Below, in pieces: positions 8,110-15,074 of a stretch of DNA of 20,146 bases (positions are counted from its first letter, which is position 1; every line of letters starts with the position of its first letter). Origin of the DNA: an uncultured Oscillospiraceae bacterium (lineage in GTDB: Bacteria; Bacillota; Clostridia; Oscillospirales; Ruminococcaceae); the NCBI GenBank assembly GCA_934463345.1, contig CAKSJL010000028.1:1-20146 (forward strand), in the 5' to 3' direction. The position numbers and the translations under genes are program-made. The notes under the pieces are model-generated. The model had not been told where the DNA came from, did no database searches, and worked only from the letters and a program-made list of their open reading frames with translations.

Positions 8110-8135
8110 ACGGACAGACATCCCTGCCTGTCCGT
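8110..8135. other. Hairpin between murA and walJ
   Basis: ACGGACAG (8110-8117) and CTGTCCGT (8128-8135) form a perfect 8-bp stem with a 10-base loop, extendable by AT pairs with one bulge. No T tract follows on either strand, so it is not a classical terminator. It may be an RNA-processing or stability element in a murA-walJ transcript. Confidence 0.45.
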
Positions 8136-8154
8136 TATATGAATAAGCCATGGC

Positions 8155-9438
8155 TTACAATGCCTTCTTTACTGATGCCCCCGGAAAGCTCTTCTTAACA
8201 ATATCTGCACCGAGAAGCTGCAATTTTTTGTCCAGATTGTCATAACCTCTCTCAATGTGGTGTATATCCTCAACCTCAGTAACGCCTGCCGCAGCAAGAC
8301 CGGCAATGATAAGCGCAGCTCCTGCCCTTAAATCACACGCCTTTACAGGTGCACCCTGAAGATGTCCTGTACCCTCGATAACGGCAACCTTTCCGTCAAC
8401 GGAAATATCTGCGCCCATCCTTCTCAGCTCGTCAACATATCTGAAACGCTGTTCCCAGACACCCTCTGTTATGATACTCGTTCCCTCCGCAAGAGTAAGC
8501 AGTGTCGCCATCTGCGGCTGCATATCGGTAGGGAAGCCAGGATGCGGCATAGTTTTTATATTTGTCTTGACAAGCGGTCCGTCAACCCAGACTCTGACGC
8601 TGTCATCAAATTCCTCAATATTGACGCCTATCTTTTCAAGCTTGTTTGTAATGGATTCGAGATGCTTTGGTATAACATTTTTTACAAGCACATCTCCGCC
8701 GGTAGCAGCAGCTGCAACCATAAATGTTCCTGCTTCGATCTGGTCAGGAATAACGGAATAGGTAGTACCTCTCAGGTAATCAACGCCTCTGATTTTTATA
8801 ACATCCGTTCCTGCGCCCATGATATCAGCGCCCATGGAATTAAGGAAGTTTGCAAGATCAACAATGTGCGGTTCCTTTGCCGCATTTTCAATAACGCTCA
8901 ACCCCTTTGCCTTTACAGCAGCAAGCATTGCGTTCATTGTTGCACCGACTGAAACAACATCAAGATATATCTGGTTTCCTCGAAGATTATCAGCTGTAAC
9001 ATCAACCATGCCATGATCTATGTTGCATTTTGCACCAAGAGCGCTGAATGCTTTTATATGCTGATCTATAGGTCTGTCGCCGAGCGGACATCCTCCCGGC
9101 ATTGAAACTCTTGCCTTATGAAATTTTCCCAGAAGTGCGCCGAGGAAATAGTATGACGCTCTCATCTGTCTTGCGCTCTCATAAGGAACACAATAATTCA
9201 TAATTGTTGTAGGATCAATTCTGAACGTATTTCTTGCAATAGTCTGAACGCTTGCACCCATTTCGTAAAGAATGCGCAGACTTATTGAAACATCGCTTAT
9301 ATCGGGTACATTTTCAAGTATACATGGCTCATCGGATAATATCACAGCCGGGATTATTCCCACTGCTGCATTTTTCGCCCCGCTTATTTCAACCTCACCA
9401 TGCAGGCGGCGGCCGCCTTTAACTACAAATTTTTCCAA
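8155..9438 (-). CDS. murA: UDP-N-acetylglucosamine 1-carboxyvinyltransferase
   Basis: Catalyses the first committed step of peptidoglycan synthesis, adding enolpyruvate from PEP to UDP-GlcNAc in the cytoplasm. Family motifs are intact: SGAKNAA near the N-terminus, the loop PGGCPLGDRPIDQH with the active-site cysteine (fosfomycin target), and FPTDMQPQM. I choose the TTG at 9438 because AAGGAG (9447-9452) lies 8 bases upstream. The numbering then gives Lys22, Asn23 and Cys117, matching known MurA enzymes. The ATG at 9459 adds seven residues but has only a GGGA two bases away. A possible -10 box (TATACT, 9508-9513 minus strand) lies upstream without a good -35. A second MurA paralogue, frequent in Firmicutes, may exist elsewhere. 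Confidence 0.95.
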   Translation of the reverse strand: MEKFVVKGGRRLHGEVEISGAKNAAVGIIPAVILSDEPCILENVPDISDVSISLRILYEMGASVQTIARNTFRIDPTTIMNYCVPYESARQMRASYYFLGALLGKFHKARVSMPGGCPLGDRPIDQHIKAFSALGAKCNIDHGMVDVTADNLRGNQIYLDVVSVGATMNAMLAAVKAKGLSVIENAAKEPHIVDLANFLNSMGADIMGAGTDVIKIRGVDYLRGTTYSVIPDQIEAGTFMVAAAATGGDVLVKNVIPKHLESITNKLEKIGVNIEEFDDSVRVWVDGPLVKTNIKTMPHPGFPTDMQPQMATLLTLAEGTSIITEGVWEQRFRYVDELRRMGADISVDGKVAVIEGTGHLQGAPVKACDLRAGAALIIAGLAAAGVTEVEDIHHIERGYDNLDKKLQLLGADIVKKSFPGASVKKAL

Positions 9439-9539
9439 GATATTCTCTCCTTGAGACATTTCCCTTATGTATTCATCGGAAACATCTTTTTCTTTTTTCT
9501 CACCATTAGTATAGTCTTTTCAGGTGAAATTATCCTTAT

Positions 9540-9586
9540 ATCTGTTTATTTTAAAATATGCCTGCACATATTTTGCAAAAACAGAT
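9540..9586. other. Two-tier hairpin between the cyclophilin gene and murA
   Basis: An outer perfect 8-bp repeat, ATCTGTTT (9540-9547) with AAACAGAT (9579-9586), encloses an inner perfect 8-bp stem, AAAATATG (9553-9560) with CATATTTT (9567-9574), with a 6-base loop. On the minus strand it lies 11 bases after the cyclophilin stop codon, so it may end that transcript or guard its 3' end. No T tract follows. Confidence 0.5.
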
Positions 9587-9597
9587 CCCCATAATCA

Positions 9598-10401
9598 TTA
9601 TTTATAATCGCTCATATAGAACTTAACAGCTTCTCCGTTATACTTTTCAACGGAAATTTTTTCAATAACAACATCTTCTTTTGGTTTGTCATTTCCATCT
9701 GTTGCGGTATTCTGGATATCAAAAATTATATCAAGTCCGTCAAATACCTGTCCGAATATGGTATATCCGCCGTCCAGCCAGGGAGCGCCGCCGATTTTTG
9801 TATACAGCTTTTTAACATCATCGCTCATCGAAATGCCGTAACCGGCTGTAAGCTGGTCAAGTGAAGCGTTGTCATACGTCTGACCGGTAACTATATAAAA
9901 CTGGCTTCCGTCCGTACTTGTGCTTCCGCTGTTTGCATAAGCAACTGCTCCAGCAACATGGCTGAGTTTGTCCGATGTTCCGCCGTCAAATTTTTTTCCC
10001 CATAAGGATTCTCCGCCTGTTCCGTTGCCAAGTGGATCTCCTCCCTGAATCATAAAATCCTTTATGACTCTGTGGAAAATAAGACCGTCATAATATCCCT
10101 TGTCAGCAAGACCCTTGAAATTCTCAACGCCCTTTTCTGCTTCCTCAGGGAAAAGCTTTATCTTTACATCGCCGTAACCCTTTATTGTCATGACGATAAT
10201 ATCCTCGCCCTGCTCAGGAGGGGTGAAGTTTACAATATCCAGCGATGAATCAGAATTACCGCTTGAATTACCGCTTTCTGATGAAGCCTCTGATGATGAA
10301 CTGCTCTTTGAGGAGCTTTCTTCATCTCCGCAGCCTGTCAGCATTACTGCCAGCATTGTGATACTCATTGCCGCAGCCGCAATTTTCTTTAATTTAATCA
10401 T
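9598..10401 (-). CDS. Cyclophilin-type peptidyl-prolyl isomerase lipoprotein
   Basis: An exported, membrane-anchored peptidyl-prolyl cis-trans isomerase of 267 residues. The N-terminus has a Lys-rich start, a hydrophobic stretch and the lipobox LTGC, giving lipidated Cys24. A Ser/Glu/Asn-rich linker of about 40 residues follows, then a cyclophilin domain (about 65-255). The catalytic motif FHRVIKDFMIQGGDP, including the essential arginine, and GSQFYIVT are intact, so it should be active. It probably helps fold exported proteins outside the membrane. The ATG at 10401 has GAGGTG upstream; an in-frame ATG at 10440 lies inside the promoter -10 region and is rejected. It is transcribed from its own near-consensus promoter. 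A second, degenerate cyclophilin lies at 16983-17789. Confidence 0.93.
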   Translation of the reverse strand: MIKLKKIAAAAMSITMLAVMLTGCGDEESSSKSSSSSEASSESGNSSGNSDSSLDIVNFTPPEQGEDIIVMTIKGYGDVKIKLFPEEAEKGVENFKGLADKGYYDGLIFHRVIKDFMIQGGDPLGNGTGGESLWGKKFDGGTSDKLSHVAGAVAYANSGSTSTDGSQFYIVTGQTYDNASLDQLTAGYGISMSDDVKKLYTKIGGAPWLDGGYTIFGQVFDGLDIIFDIQNTATDGNDKPKEDVVIEKISVEKYNGEAVKFYMSDYK

Positions 10402-10438
10402 ATATAAACACCTCGGATTAATTCTATATAACTTTACC

Positions 10439-10467
10439 ATTATACCCTAATTATAATAATTTGTAAA
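10439..10467 (-). promoter_or_regulatory. Promoter of the cyclophilin lipoprotein gene
   Basis: On the minus strand TTTACA (10462-10467) and a perfect TATAAT (10439-10444) are separated by 17 bases, 11 of 12 consensus positions. The start codon at 10401 lies about 40 bases downstream. Confidence 0.85.
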
Positions 10468-10617
10468 GTATATCGGACATCTGATTTTTATTATTAGGAT
10501 GTTTTCAATTAATTGCACTATATTTTCAACCTCAGCAATGTGCATTTCACACAAAACTTTCGTTCTGAATATGTGTAATCGCTGGTTATAAGAACATAAC
10601 CTGCCGTACACATCGAC

Positions 10618-10640
10618 TTTTAGCGAATAATCCGCTAAAA
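10618..10640. promoter_or_regulatory. Palindromic site, distal copy of the candidate Xre operator
   Basis: Arms TTTTAGCG and CGCTAAAA (perfect 8-bp inverted repeat) flank a 7-base centre. On the opposite strand it matches the site at 11057-11079 at 21 of 23 positions, so the two are very likely bound by the same protein. The best candidate is the Xre-type regulator encoded between them. Confidence 0.65.
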
Positions 10641-10649
10641 CATATTTAA

Positions 10650-10672
10650 GACAATACTGCATAATTATTGTC
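10650..10672. repeat. Second palindrome next to the distal operator
   Basis: GACAATA (10650-10656) and TATTGTC (10666-10672) form a perfect 7-bp inverted repeat with a 9-base spacer. Its centre is 32 bases, about three helical turns, from the centre of the neighbouring palindrome. It has a different sequence, so a different binding protein or an RNA hairpin is possible. Confidence 0.4.
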
Positions 10673-10804
10673 ATACAGATGCGCAACCAGATTTTTTATC
10701 AGATCACATTAAAAAATTACAGTCATACTGAAATATGTCAAGAAATCTTCAGGCAGATGTGCGGCAAAGGGGGGTCAGCCGCTAATTGTGCGGTGTAGCC
10801 GAAC

Positions 10805-11008
10805 TTATTTTTTCCGATCCGTTCTGCCCAGAATATAATCAACGGAAACATCATGAAAATCAGCAAGTTTTATAAGAACAGCTGTCGGGATATCTATATC
10901 TCCACGCTCATAATTGCTGTATACTCTCTGACTGCAGTGAAGAATTTCAGCCAGCTGGGTCTGTGTCATATCCTTATCTTCACGCAAATCACGAATTCTT
11001 CTGTACAA
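10805..11008 (-). CDS. Small Xre/Cro-CI-type helix-turn-helix regulator
   Basis: A 67-residue single-domain regulator. The helix-turn-helix spans about residues 14-35 (MTQTQLAEILHCSQRVYSNYE) and is followed by the family-typical GDIDIPTAVLIKLADFHDVSVDYILGRTD. There is no effector domain, so it resembles small phage-type repressors kept in clostridial chromosomes. The start is a TTG at 11008, with AGAGG 7 bases upstream; no upstream in-frame ATG competes. It is divergent from a small unknown ORF, and a palindrome (11057-11079) lies in the shared 88-base gap, which suggests autorepression. A near-identical palindrome lies beyond its 3' end. No phage or plasmid genes accompany it here. Its targets are unknown. 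Confidence 0.88.
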   Translation of the reverse strand: MYRRIRDLREDKDMTQTQLAEILHCSQRVYSNYERGDIDIPTAVLIKLADFHDVSVDYILGRTDRKK

Positions 11009-11025
11009 AAAACCACCTCTGGTTT

Positions 11026-11054
11026 ATTATATATTAAGGAAATAAAGCATACTC
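11026..11054 (-). promoter_or_regulatory. Likely promoter of the Xre gene
   Basis: A perfect TATAAT (11026-11031, minus strand) lies about 18 bases before the TTG start. The hexamer 17 bases upstream (11049-11054, GAGTAT) is a poor -35 box. The palindrome at 11057-11079 directly abuts that -35 position, where a bound protein would block or assist polymerase. Confidence 0.55.
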
Positions 11055-11056
11055 AT

Positions 11057-11079
11057 TTTTAGCGGATAATTCGCTAAGA
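11057..11079. promoter_or_regulatory. Palindromic operator in the Xre divergent promoter region
   Basis: TTAGCG (11059-11064) and CGCTAA (11072-11077) flank a 7-base AT-rich centre. It lies between the divergent Xre gene and the 66-residue ORF, 18 bases before the latter's start codon. The reverse complement of the site at 10618-10640 matches it at 21 of 23 positions. Confidence 0.65.
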
Positions 11080-11096
11080 GAAGAAAGAAGGAACAA

Positions 11097-11297
11097 ATGA
11101 AATTAGGTACAAAAGTAATACTGCTCATACAATCTGACGATTTAAAAATAATATGCAAAGTTTTAAAATGTTACTGGTCGTACAATAACATGGTAAATCA
11201 GCATCCCAAAATATTTTCTGAAATTACAGACAAAACCGATAATGCTCAAATAGAAAAGCTTTTAAATAGTCTGAGCAAAGATTACAGCAATATGTGA
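11097..11297 (+). CDS. Hypothetical small protein (66 aa)
   Basis: I do not recognise this protein. It has 66 residues: a short hydrophobic stretch near the start (KVILLI), a Lys- and Tyr-containing middle (KVLKCYWSYNN) and a polar helical-looking C-terminus (AQIEKLLNSLSKDYSN). No signal peptide, membrane segment or DNA-binding motif is clear. AAGGA lies 4 bases before the ATG, a usable though close ribosome binding site. It is divergent from the Xre gene, with the palindromic operator just ahead of its start, so it is a likely direct target of that regulator. The Ca2+ ATPase gene begins 90 bases downstream, so read-through is possible. It may be a real small gene or a chance frame. Confidence 0.45.
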   Translation: MKLGTKVILLIQSDDLKIICKVLKCYWSYNNMVNQHPKIFSEITDKTDNAQIEKLLNSLSKDYSNM

Positions 11298-11387
11298 CTG
11301 TTTGCCGAACTGCATTAAGTAATAAATTCCACGCTTGATTCATATGCTTTAAGGACAACTACAAGCTTTGAAGGAGTTAGAGAATTT

Positions 11388-14012
11388 ATGAAAGGACTGA
11401 CAACAAAACAGGCGGAAAAGCTGCTTGAAAAATACGGTGAAAATGTTATTGAAAGCAAAAAAAGCAGCGGCGCACTCAAAATATTTGCAGGACAGTTCAA
11501 AGATGTTATGGTTATGATTCTTCTTGCCGCAACAGTTATATCTGTCTTTCTCGGAGAAATTTCTGATGCCGTCACAATTATTGTTATTGTGCTGCTGAAT
11601 GCTATCCTGGGCTTTATACAGGAATACCGGACTGAAAAGACTCTCGAAGCGCTCCGCAGCATGACAGCTCCGACCGCCAGGGTACTTCGTGACGAAAAAA
11701 AACAAACGATTCCGGCAGCTCACACAGTTCCGGGAGATATCGTCTTTCTTGCAACCGGCGACAGAGTTCCGGCAGATTGCGTACTGCTCGACTCAAACAG
11801 CCTTTTTGCGGACGAATCAATGCTGACCGGAGAGTCTGAACCGGTTTTAAAAAACGCCGGCTCTGAATCGGACAGAGACAACTCCTTAAACCGCAGCTGC
11901 ATTGCATACTCAGGAACAGTCATAACAGCAGGAAATGGCTACGGACTTGTTATTGCAACAGGAAAGCGTTCACAGATGGGCAATATCTCTTCCATGATAA
12001 ACGAAACAGAAACCGGACAGACTCCGCTGCAAAAACGTCTCGGCGAGCTTGGAAAGGTAGTCGCATTTATATGCATAGCTGTCTGCTTTGTAGTTTTCGG
12101 TGCAGGCGTACTGAGAGGCGAACCGGTCTTTGACATGCTGATGACCGGCATAACCATTGCAATTGCTGCAATTCCGGAGGGGCTGCCGGCAACAGTTACG
12201 ATTGCACTGGCTCTTGCGGTAAACAGAATGCTGAAACAGAAAGCTCTTGTAAACCGGCTTCACTCTGTTGAAACGCTTGGATGTACGTCTGTCATCTGCT
12301 CTGACAAAACCGGAACGATAACGGAAAACAAGATGACCGTAAAGCATATTTTCGCTGACGGAAAGGAATTTGACGTAACAGGAAACGGATACAGAATAAG
12401 CGGAGAGATCCGTCTGGGGGAAGCACGAATTAATCCTAAATCGTCCGAGCCGCTTGAAGAGCTTTTTAAATGCGCAGTTTACTGCTCAACAGCCGAGATC
12501 AGCACAAACAGTCCTGTAAACATGCGCAGCAGGGGAGCGGTCAGCGGAAACGGAGAATGGCATATAAGCGGAAATCCGACAGAAGCAGCTCTCCTGATTG
12601 CTGCGGCAAAAGGTGGAATAACACGTCAGAACGTCGAAAACATTACAAAAATCTCAGAGATCCCATTTGACAGCCGTACAAAGCTTATGTCCGTTACAAT
12701 GCAGAAAGCGTCCGGCGAAAGAGTTGAATACATAAAAGGCGCTCCGGATATACTGCTGAAAAAGTGCGGATTTGTCATGATGTCGGATTCAGTACTTCCG
12801 CTTTCAATGTCTGTAAGAAAAAAAACAGAAGAACAGATTGCGTCTTTTTCATCAAGAGCGCTGAGAGTTCTCGCACTCGCAAAGAAGGACACCGGCGGAA
12901 GCATTGTTTTTCTTGGGCTTGCCGCAATGCAGGATCCGCCTCGTGAAGAAGCCAAAACTGCAATAAGAAAATGCTTTGGCGCAGGAATCCGGACGGTTAT
13001 GATAACCGGTGATCACAAGGACACCGCAGCAGCTGTTGCTGCACAGGCAGGACTTCTCAGAAACAAAAAGGCTGTAACCGGAGCAGAGCTTGACCGTATG
13101 TCTGACAGTGAACTTGACCGTCGGCTGGATGAATTCAGCGTTTTCGCAAGAGTCAATCCTTCCCATAAGCTCCGGCTTGTAAAGGCATATAAAAGAAAGG
13201 GTCACATTGTCACCATGACAGGTGACGGAGTTAACGATGCTCCTGCTGTCAAGGCTGCGGATGTCGGCGTTTCAATGGGTATAACAGGAACTGATGTCAC
13301 AAAACAGGCTGCCGACGTTATTCTTCTGGATGATAATTTTGCAACGCTTGTAAATGCTGTTGAACAGGGCAGGGGAATATATGCAAATATAAGGAAATTT
13401 GTAAGATACCTGCTTTCCTGCAACATCGGCGAGGTTATAACGATGTTTTTAAGCATACTTATGGGACTTCCGATAGTTCTGCTCCCGACTCAGCTTCTGC
13501 TTGTAAACCTTGTAACAGACGGACTCCCGGCAATTGCTCTTGGGATGGAACCATGCGAAAAGGAAGCTATGAAAAGAAAACCGAGAAAGCCGGATGAAAG
13601 CTTCTTCTCGGACGGTCTTTTATTCAAGATTATTTTCAGAGGAATTCTTATAGGACTATGTACGCTTGCATGCTTTACTGTTCTTCTTAAAAACGGATGC
13701 GGTATTGACGCCGCAAGAACAGGTGCGCTCACAACTCTCATAATGTCTCAGCTTGTGCATGTTTTTGAATGCAAATCTGAAACAAAAAGCATTTTCGGCA
13801 TAAACTATTTTAACAATCTTAAACTTATAGCGGCAGTTCTTGTATCTGTTGCCGTTCTTGCAGCAGCAATTTATGTTCCTGCGGCAGCTGCCGTATTCTC
13901 AACTGTTGCTCTTGGAAAAAAAGAATTTCTGATTTCTCTGGGATTCTCTGTTGCCGTACCGTTTCTGTCAGGCATTGTACATTCCTTCGGAAGAAAAAAG
14001 TCCGGCTTGTGA
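11388..14012 (+). CDS. P2A-type calcium-transporting P-type ATPase
   Basis: An 874-residue ion pump that expels Ca2+ using ATP. Motifs in order: LTGES (actuator domain, 146-150), PEGLP (M4, 263-267), phosphorylation site DKTGT (Asp306), KGAPD (450-454), TGDH (540-543) and TGDGVNDAP (611-619). Ca2+ ligands match the SERCA group: Glu in PEGLP, Asn679 and Glu682 in M5 (CNIGEV), and Asn707, Thr710 and Asp711 in M6 (NLVTDGLPA). The SERCA M8 glutamate is Gln788 here (MSQLV), as in PMCA pumps, predicting one Ca2+ per cycle. The ATG at 11388 has AAGGAG 11 bases upstream, a slightly long spacing. I see no clear promoter in the 90 bases before it. The stop codon abuts the -35 box of the cysteine operon promoter. 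A Mn2+ role cannot be excluded. Confidence 0.95.
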   Translation: MKGLTTKQAEKLLEKYGENVIESKKSSGALKIFAGQFKDVMVMILLAATVISVFLGEISDAVTIIVIVLLNAILGFIQEYRTEKTLEALRSMTAPTARVLRDEKKQTIPAAHTVPGDIVFLATGDRVPADCVLLDSNSLFADESMLTGESEPVLKNAGSESDRDNSLNRSCIAYSGTVITAGNGYGLVIATGKRSQMGNISSMINETETGQTPLQKRLGELGKVVAFICIAVCFVVFGAGVLRGEPVFDMLMTGITIAIAAIPEGLPATVTIALALAVNRMLKQKALVNRLHSVETLGCTSVICSDKTGTITENKMTVKHIFADGKEFDVTGNGYRISGEIRLGEARINPKSSEPLEELFKCAVYCSTAEISTNSPVNMRSRGAVSGNGEWHISGNPTEAALLIAAAKGGITRQNVENITKISEIPFDSRTKLMSVTMQKASGERVEYIKGAPDILLKKCGFVMMSDSVLPLSMSVRKKTEEQIASFSSRALRVLALAKKDTGGSIVFLGLAAMQDPPREEAKTAIRKCFGAGIRTVMITGDHKDTAAAVAAQAGLLRNKKAVTGAELDRMSDSELDRRLDEFSVFARVNPSHKLRLVKAYKRKGHIVTMTGDGVNDAPAVKAADVGVSMGITGTDVTKQAADVILLDDNFATLVNAVEQGRGIYANIRKFVRYLLSCNIGEVITMFLSILMGLPIVLLPTQLLLVNLVTDGLPAIALGMEPCEKEAMKRKPRKPDESFFSDGLLFKIIFRGILIGLCTLACFTVLLKNGCGIDAARTGALTTLIMSQLVHVFECKSETKSIFGINYFNNLKLIAAVLVSVAVLAAAIYVPAAAAVFSTVALGKKEFLISLGFSVAVPFLSGIVHSFGRKKSGL

Positions 14013-14041
14013 TTGACAAAATCAATGCGGCTGAGTATAAT
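14013..14041 (+). promoter_or_regulatory. Perfect consensus promoter of the cysteine operon
   Basis: TTGACA (14013-14018) and TATAAT (14036-14041) are separated by exactly 17 bases. The -35 box begins on the base after the ATPase stop codon. Such a strong promoter suits a transcript whose output is controlled by leader attenuation. Confidence 0.92.
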
Positions 14042-14075
14042 ATATTAAGGTGAAGCAAATAAAGCTTGCTGAAAT

Positions 14076-14131
14076 TTGATTGCCGTATTTTTACTATTTT
14101 TAGCTTTGATTATGAACGAAACGGCGATCAA
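14076..14131 (+). other. Extra leader hairpin upstream of the T-box
   Basis: TTGATTGCCGT (14076-14086) pairs with ACGGCGATCAA (14121-14131) over 11 bp with one G-U pair; the 34-base loop is AT-rich. It lies between the transcription start (about 14048) and T-box stem I (about 14161), in roughly 110 nt that an ordinary T-box leader does not need. No T tract follows. An 11-codon frame starting at 14112 has no ribosome binding site. Function unknown. Confidence 0.5.
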
Positions 14132-14160
14132 TAAACTGTTCAGTTGAGCAGTATTATACA

Positions 14161-14405
14161 GACGTAGCAGTCAGAGTAACAGGAACATTTTTCTCCCAGA
14201 GAGCGCCGCAGTGCTGTGAGCAGCGCAGAAAATCACCTGCGAAGTGCGGCTGTCAGTCCAGGGCAGGAACATCAGCGTTTTAGACGTTGTCAGTATTGCT
14301 CTGCGCATTTCCTGCGTTAAAGGATTTTTGAGAAACAAAACGGAGTGGAACCGCGGATATATTCGCCTCCGGCCCTTATCATTTCAGGGTCGGGGGCATT
14401 TTTTG
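14161..14405 (+). ncRNA. T-box riboswitch, probably cysteine (tRNA-Cys)
   Basis: A T-box leader senses uncharged tRNA and allows read-through when the amino acid is scarce. Stem I spans about 14161-14258: its base pairs GAC and GCAG with CTGT and GTC, an AGTA is on the 5' side (14175-14178), and AGAGAG and GCTGTGAG are in the distal part. The specifier region reads GAAGTGC, with TGC at 14245-14247; a second TGC is at 14238-14240, and both encode Cys. The antiterminator motif GTGGAACCGCG (14345-14355) has A at the position pairing with the tRNA discriminator base, consistent with U73 of tRNA-Cys. The terminator follows. The downstream genes cysE and cysS support cysteine. The exact fold of stem I is my hand pairing. 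Confidence 0.92.
14365..14404 (+). terminator. Attenuator terminator of the T-box
   Basis: A 12-bp stem (14365-14376 with 14386-14397, two G-U pairs) with a 9-base loop is followed by A and six T (14398-14404). It competes with the antiterminator containing the TGGAACC sequence. The cysE start codon lies 17 bases downstream. Confidence 0.9.
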
Positions 14406-14420
14406 TAAGAAGGTGATAAT

Positions 14421-15074
14421 TTGTTCAAAAAACTTCGTGAGGACATTGCTCTTGTAAAGGAACGTGACCCGGCAGCAAGAAGCTCATTTGAAATATGGCT
14501 TACCTATTCAGGACTTCATGCCGTTCACAGCTACCGCAGGGCACACTGGTTCTATAAGCATAAGATGTTTACGATTGCAAGAATTATTTCCCAGCTTGCA
14601 CGATTCAGAACAGGGATTGAAATACACCCCGGAGCAACGATTGGAAAAGGACTCTTTATAGACCATGGAATGGGAGTGGTCATCGGCGAAACTGCCGAAA
14701 TCGGCGATAACTGCCTTATATATCAGGGCGTTACGCTCGGAGGAACTGGCAAGGATAAGGGAAAGCGCCACCCGACGCTCGGCAACAACGTCATGGTCGG
14801 GGCTGGAGCAAAGGTATTAGGCCCATTTAAAATAGGGGATAACGTAAAAATCGCCGCAGGCTCTGTTGTTCTTGAGGAAATTCCCGATAACTGCACTGCC
14901 GCAGGCGTTCCGGCAAGAATAGTCAGAAACAAAGGACAAAAAGTACCTGTATGTCGTGAGCTTGACCAGATTCATATTCCTGATCCGGTTGCTCAGGAAA
15001 TGTGTGCCATAGAGCATAAGATTGAAAAGCTGAGGAAAAGACTCGATGAGCTTGAAAAGGATACAAATACCTAA
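14421..15074 (+). CDS. cysE: Serine O-acetyltransferase
   Basis: Transfers acetyl from acetyl-CoA to serine, giving O-acetylserine, the carbon acceptor for cysteine synthesis. The 217-residue protein has an alpha-helical N-terminal part (about 1-65) and a left-handed beta-helix of hexapeptide repeats (about 66-185). The active-site segment is [24 protein letters not shown], with catalytic His82; Glu67 replaces the aspartate of the E. coli enzyme, as is usual in Gram-positives. The charged, coiled-coil-like C-terminal tail (190-217) may bind cysteine synthase or give feedback control. The start is TTG at 14421 with AAGGTG 5 bases upstream. It is the first gene after the cysteine T-box, and its end overlaps the next gene by 29 bases. 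Confidence 0.96.
   Translation: MFKKLREDIALVKERDPAARSSFEIWLTYSGLHAVHSYRRAHWFYKHKMFTIARIISQLARFRTGIEIHPGATIGKGLFIDHGMGVVIGETAEIGDNCLIYQGVTLGGTGKDKGKRHPTLGNNVMVGAGAKVLGPFKIGDNVKIAAGSVVLEEIPDNCTAAGVPARIVRNKGQKVPVCRELDQIHIPDPVAQEMCAIEHKIEKLRKRLDELEKDTNT

Larger units (their letters stand above)
10468..10804. other. Gene-poor intergenic stretch with two palindromes
   Basis: About 340 bases separate the cyclophilin promoter from the end of the Xre gene. I find no credible gene here: a 79-codon minus-strand frame (10447-10686) has a TTG start, no ribosome binding site and runs through the cyclophilin promoter. The stretch holds two palindromes at 10618-10640 and 10650-10672. A weak TTGACA without a good -10 box lies on the minus strand near 10735-10745. 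Confidence 0.6.

Noticed and set aside
5212..8135. GGACAG/CTGTCC-containing hairpins at 5212 and 8110 as copies of one repeat element
   Set aside because: Only a short core is shared; arms, loops and flanks differ, so common origin is not supported.
8362..8952. 196-codon plus-strand frame opposite murA
   Set aside because: It is the antisense shadow of a clear, well-conserved murA gene and shows no family features.
10447..10686. 79-codon minus-strand frame left of the Xre gene
   Set aside because: It has a TTG start without a ribosome binding site, overlaps the cyclophilin promoter and contains the palindromes; no recognisable protein features.
14112..14147. Possible 11-residue leader peptide before the T-box
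   Set aside because: No ribosome binding site, no run of cysteine codons, and the T-box already explains cysteine control.
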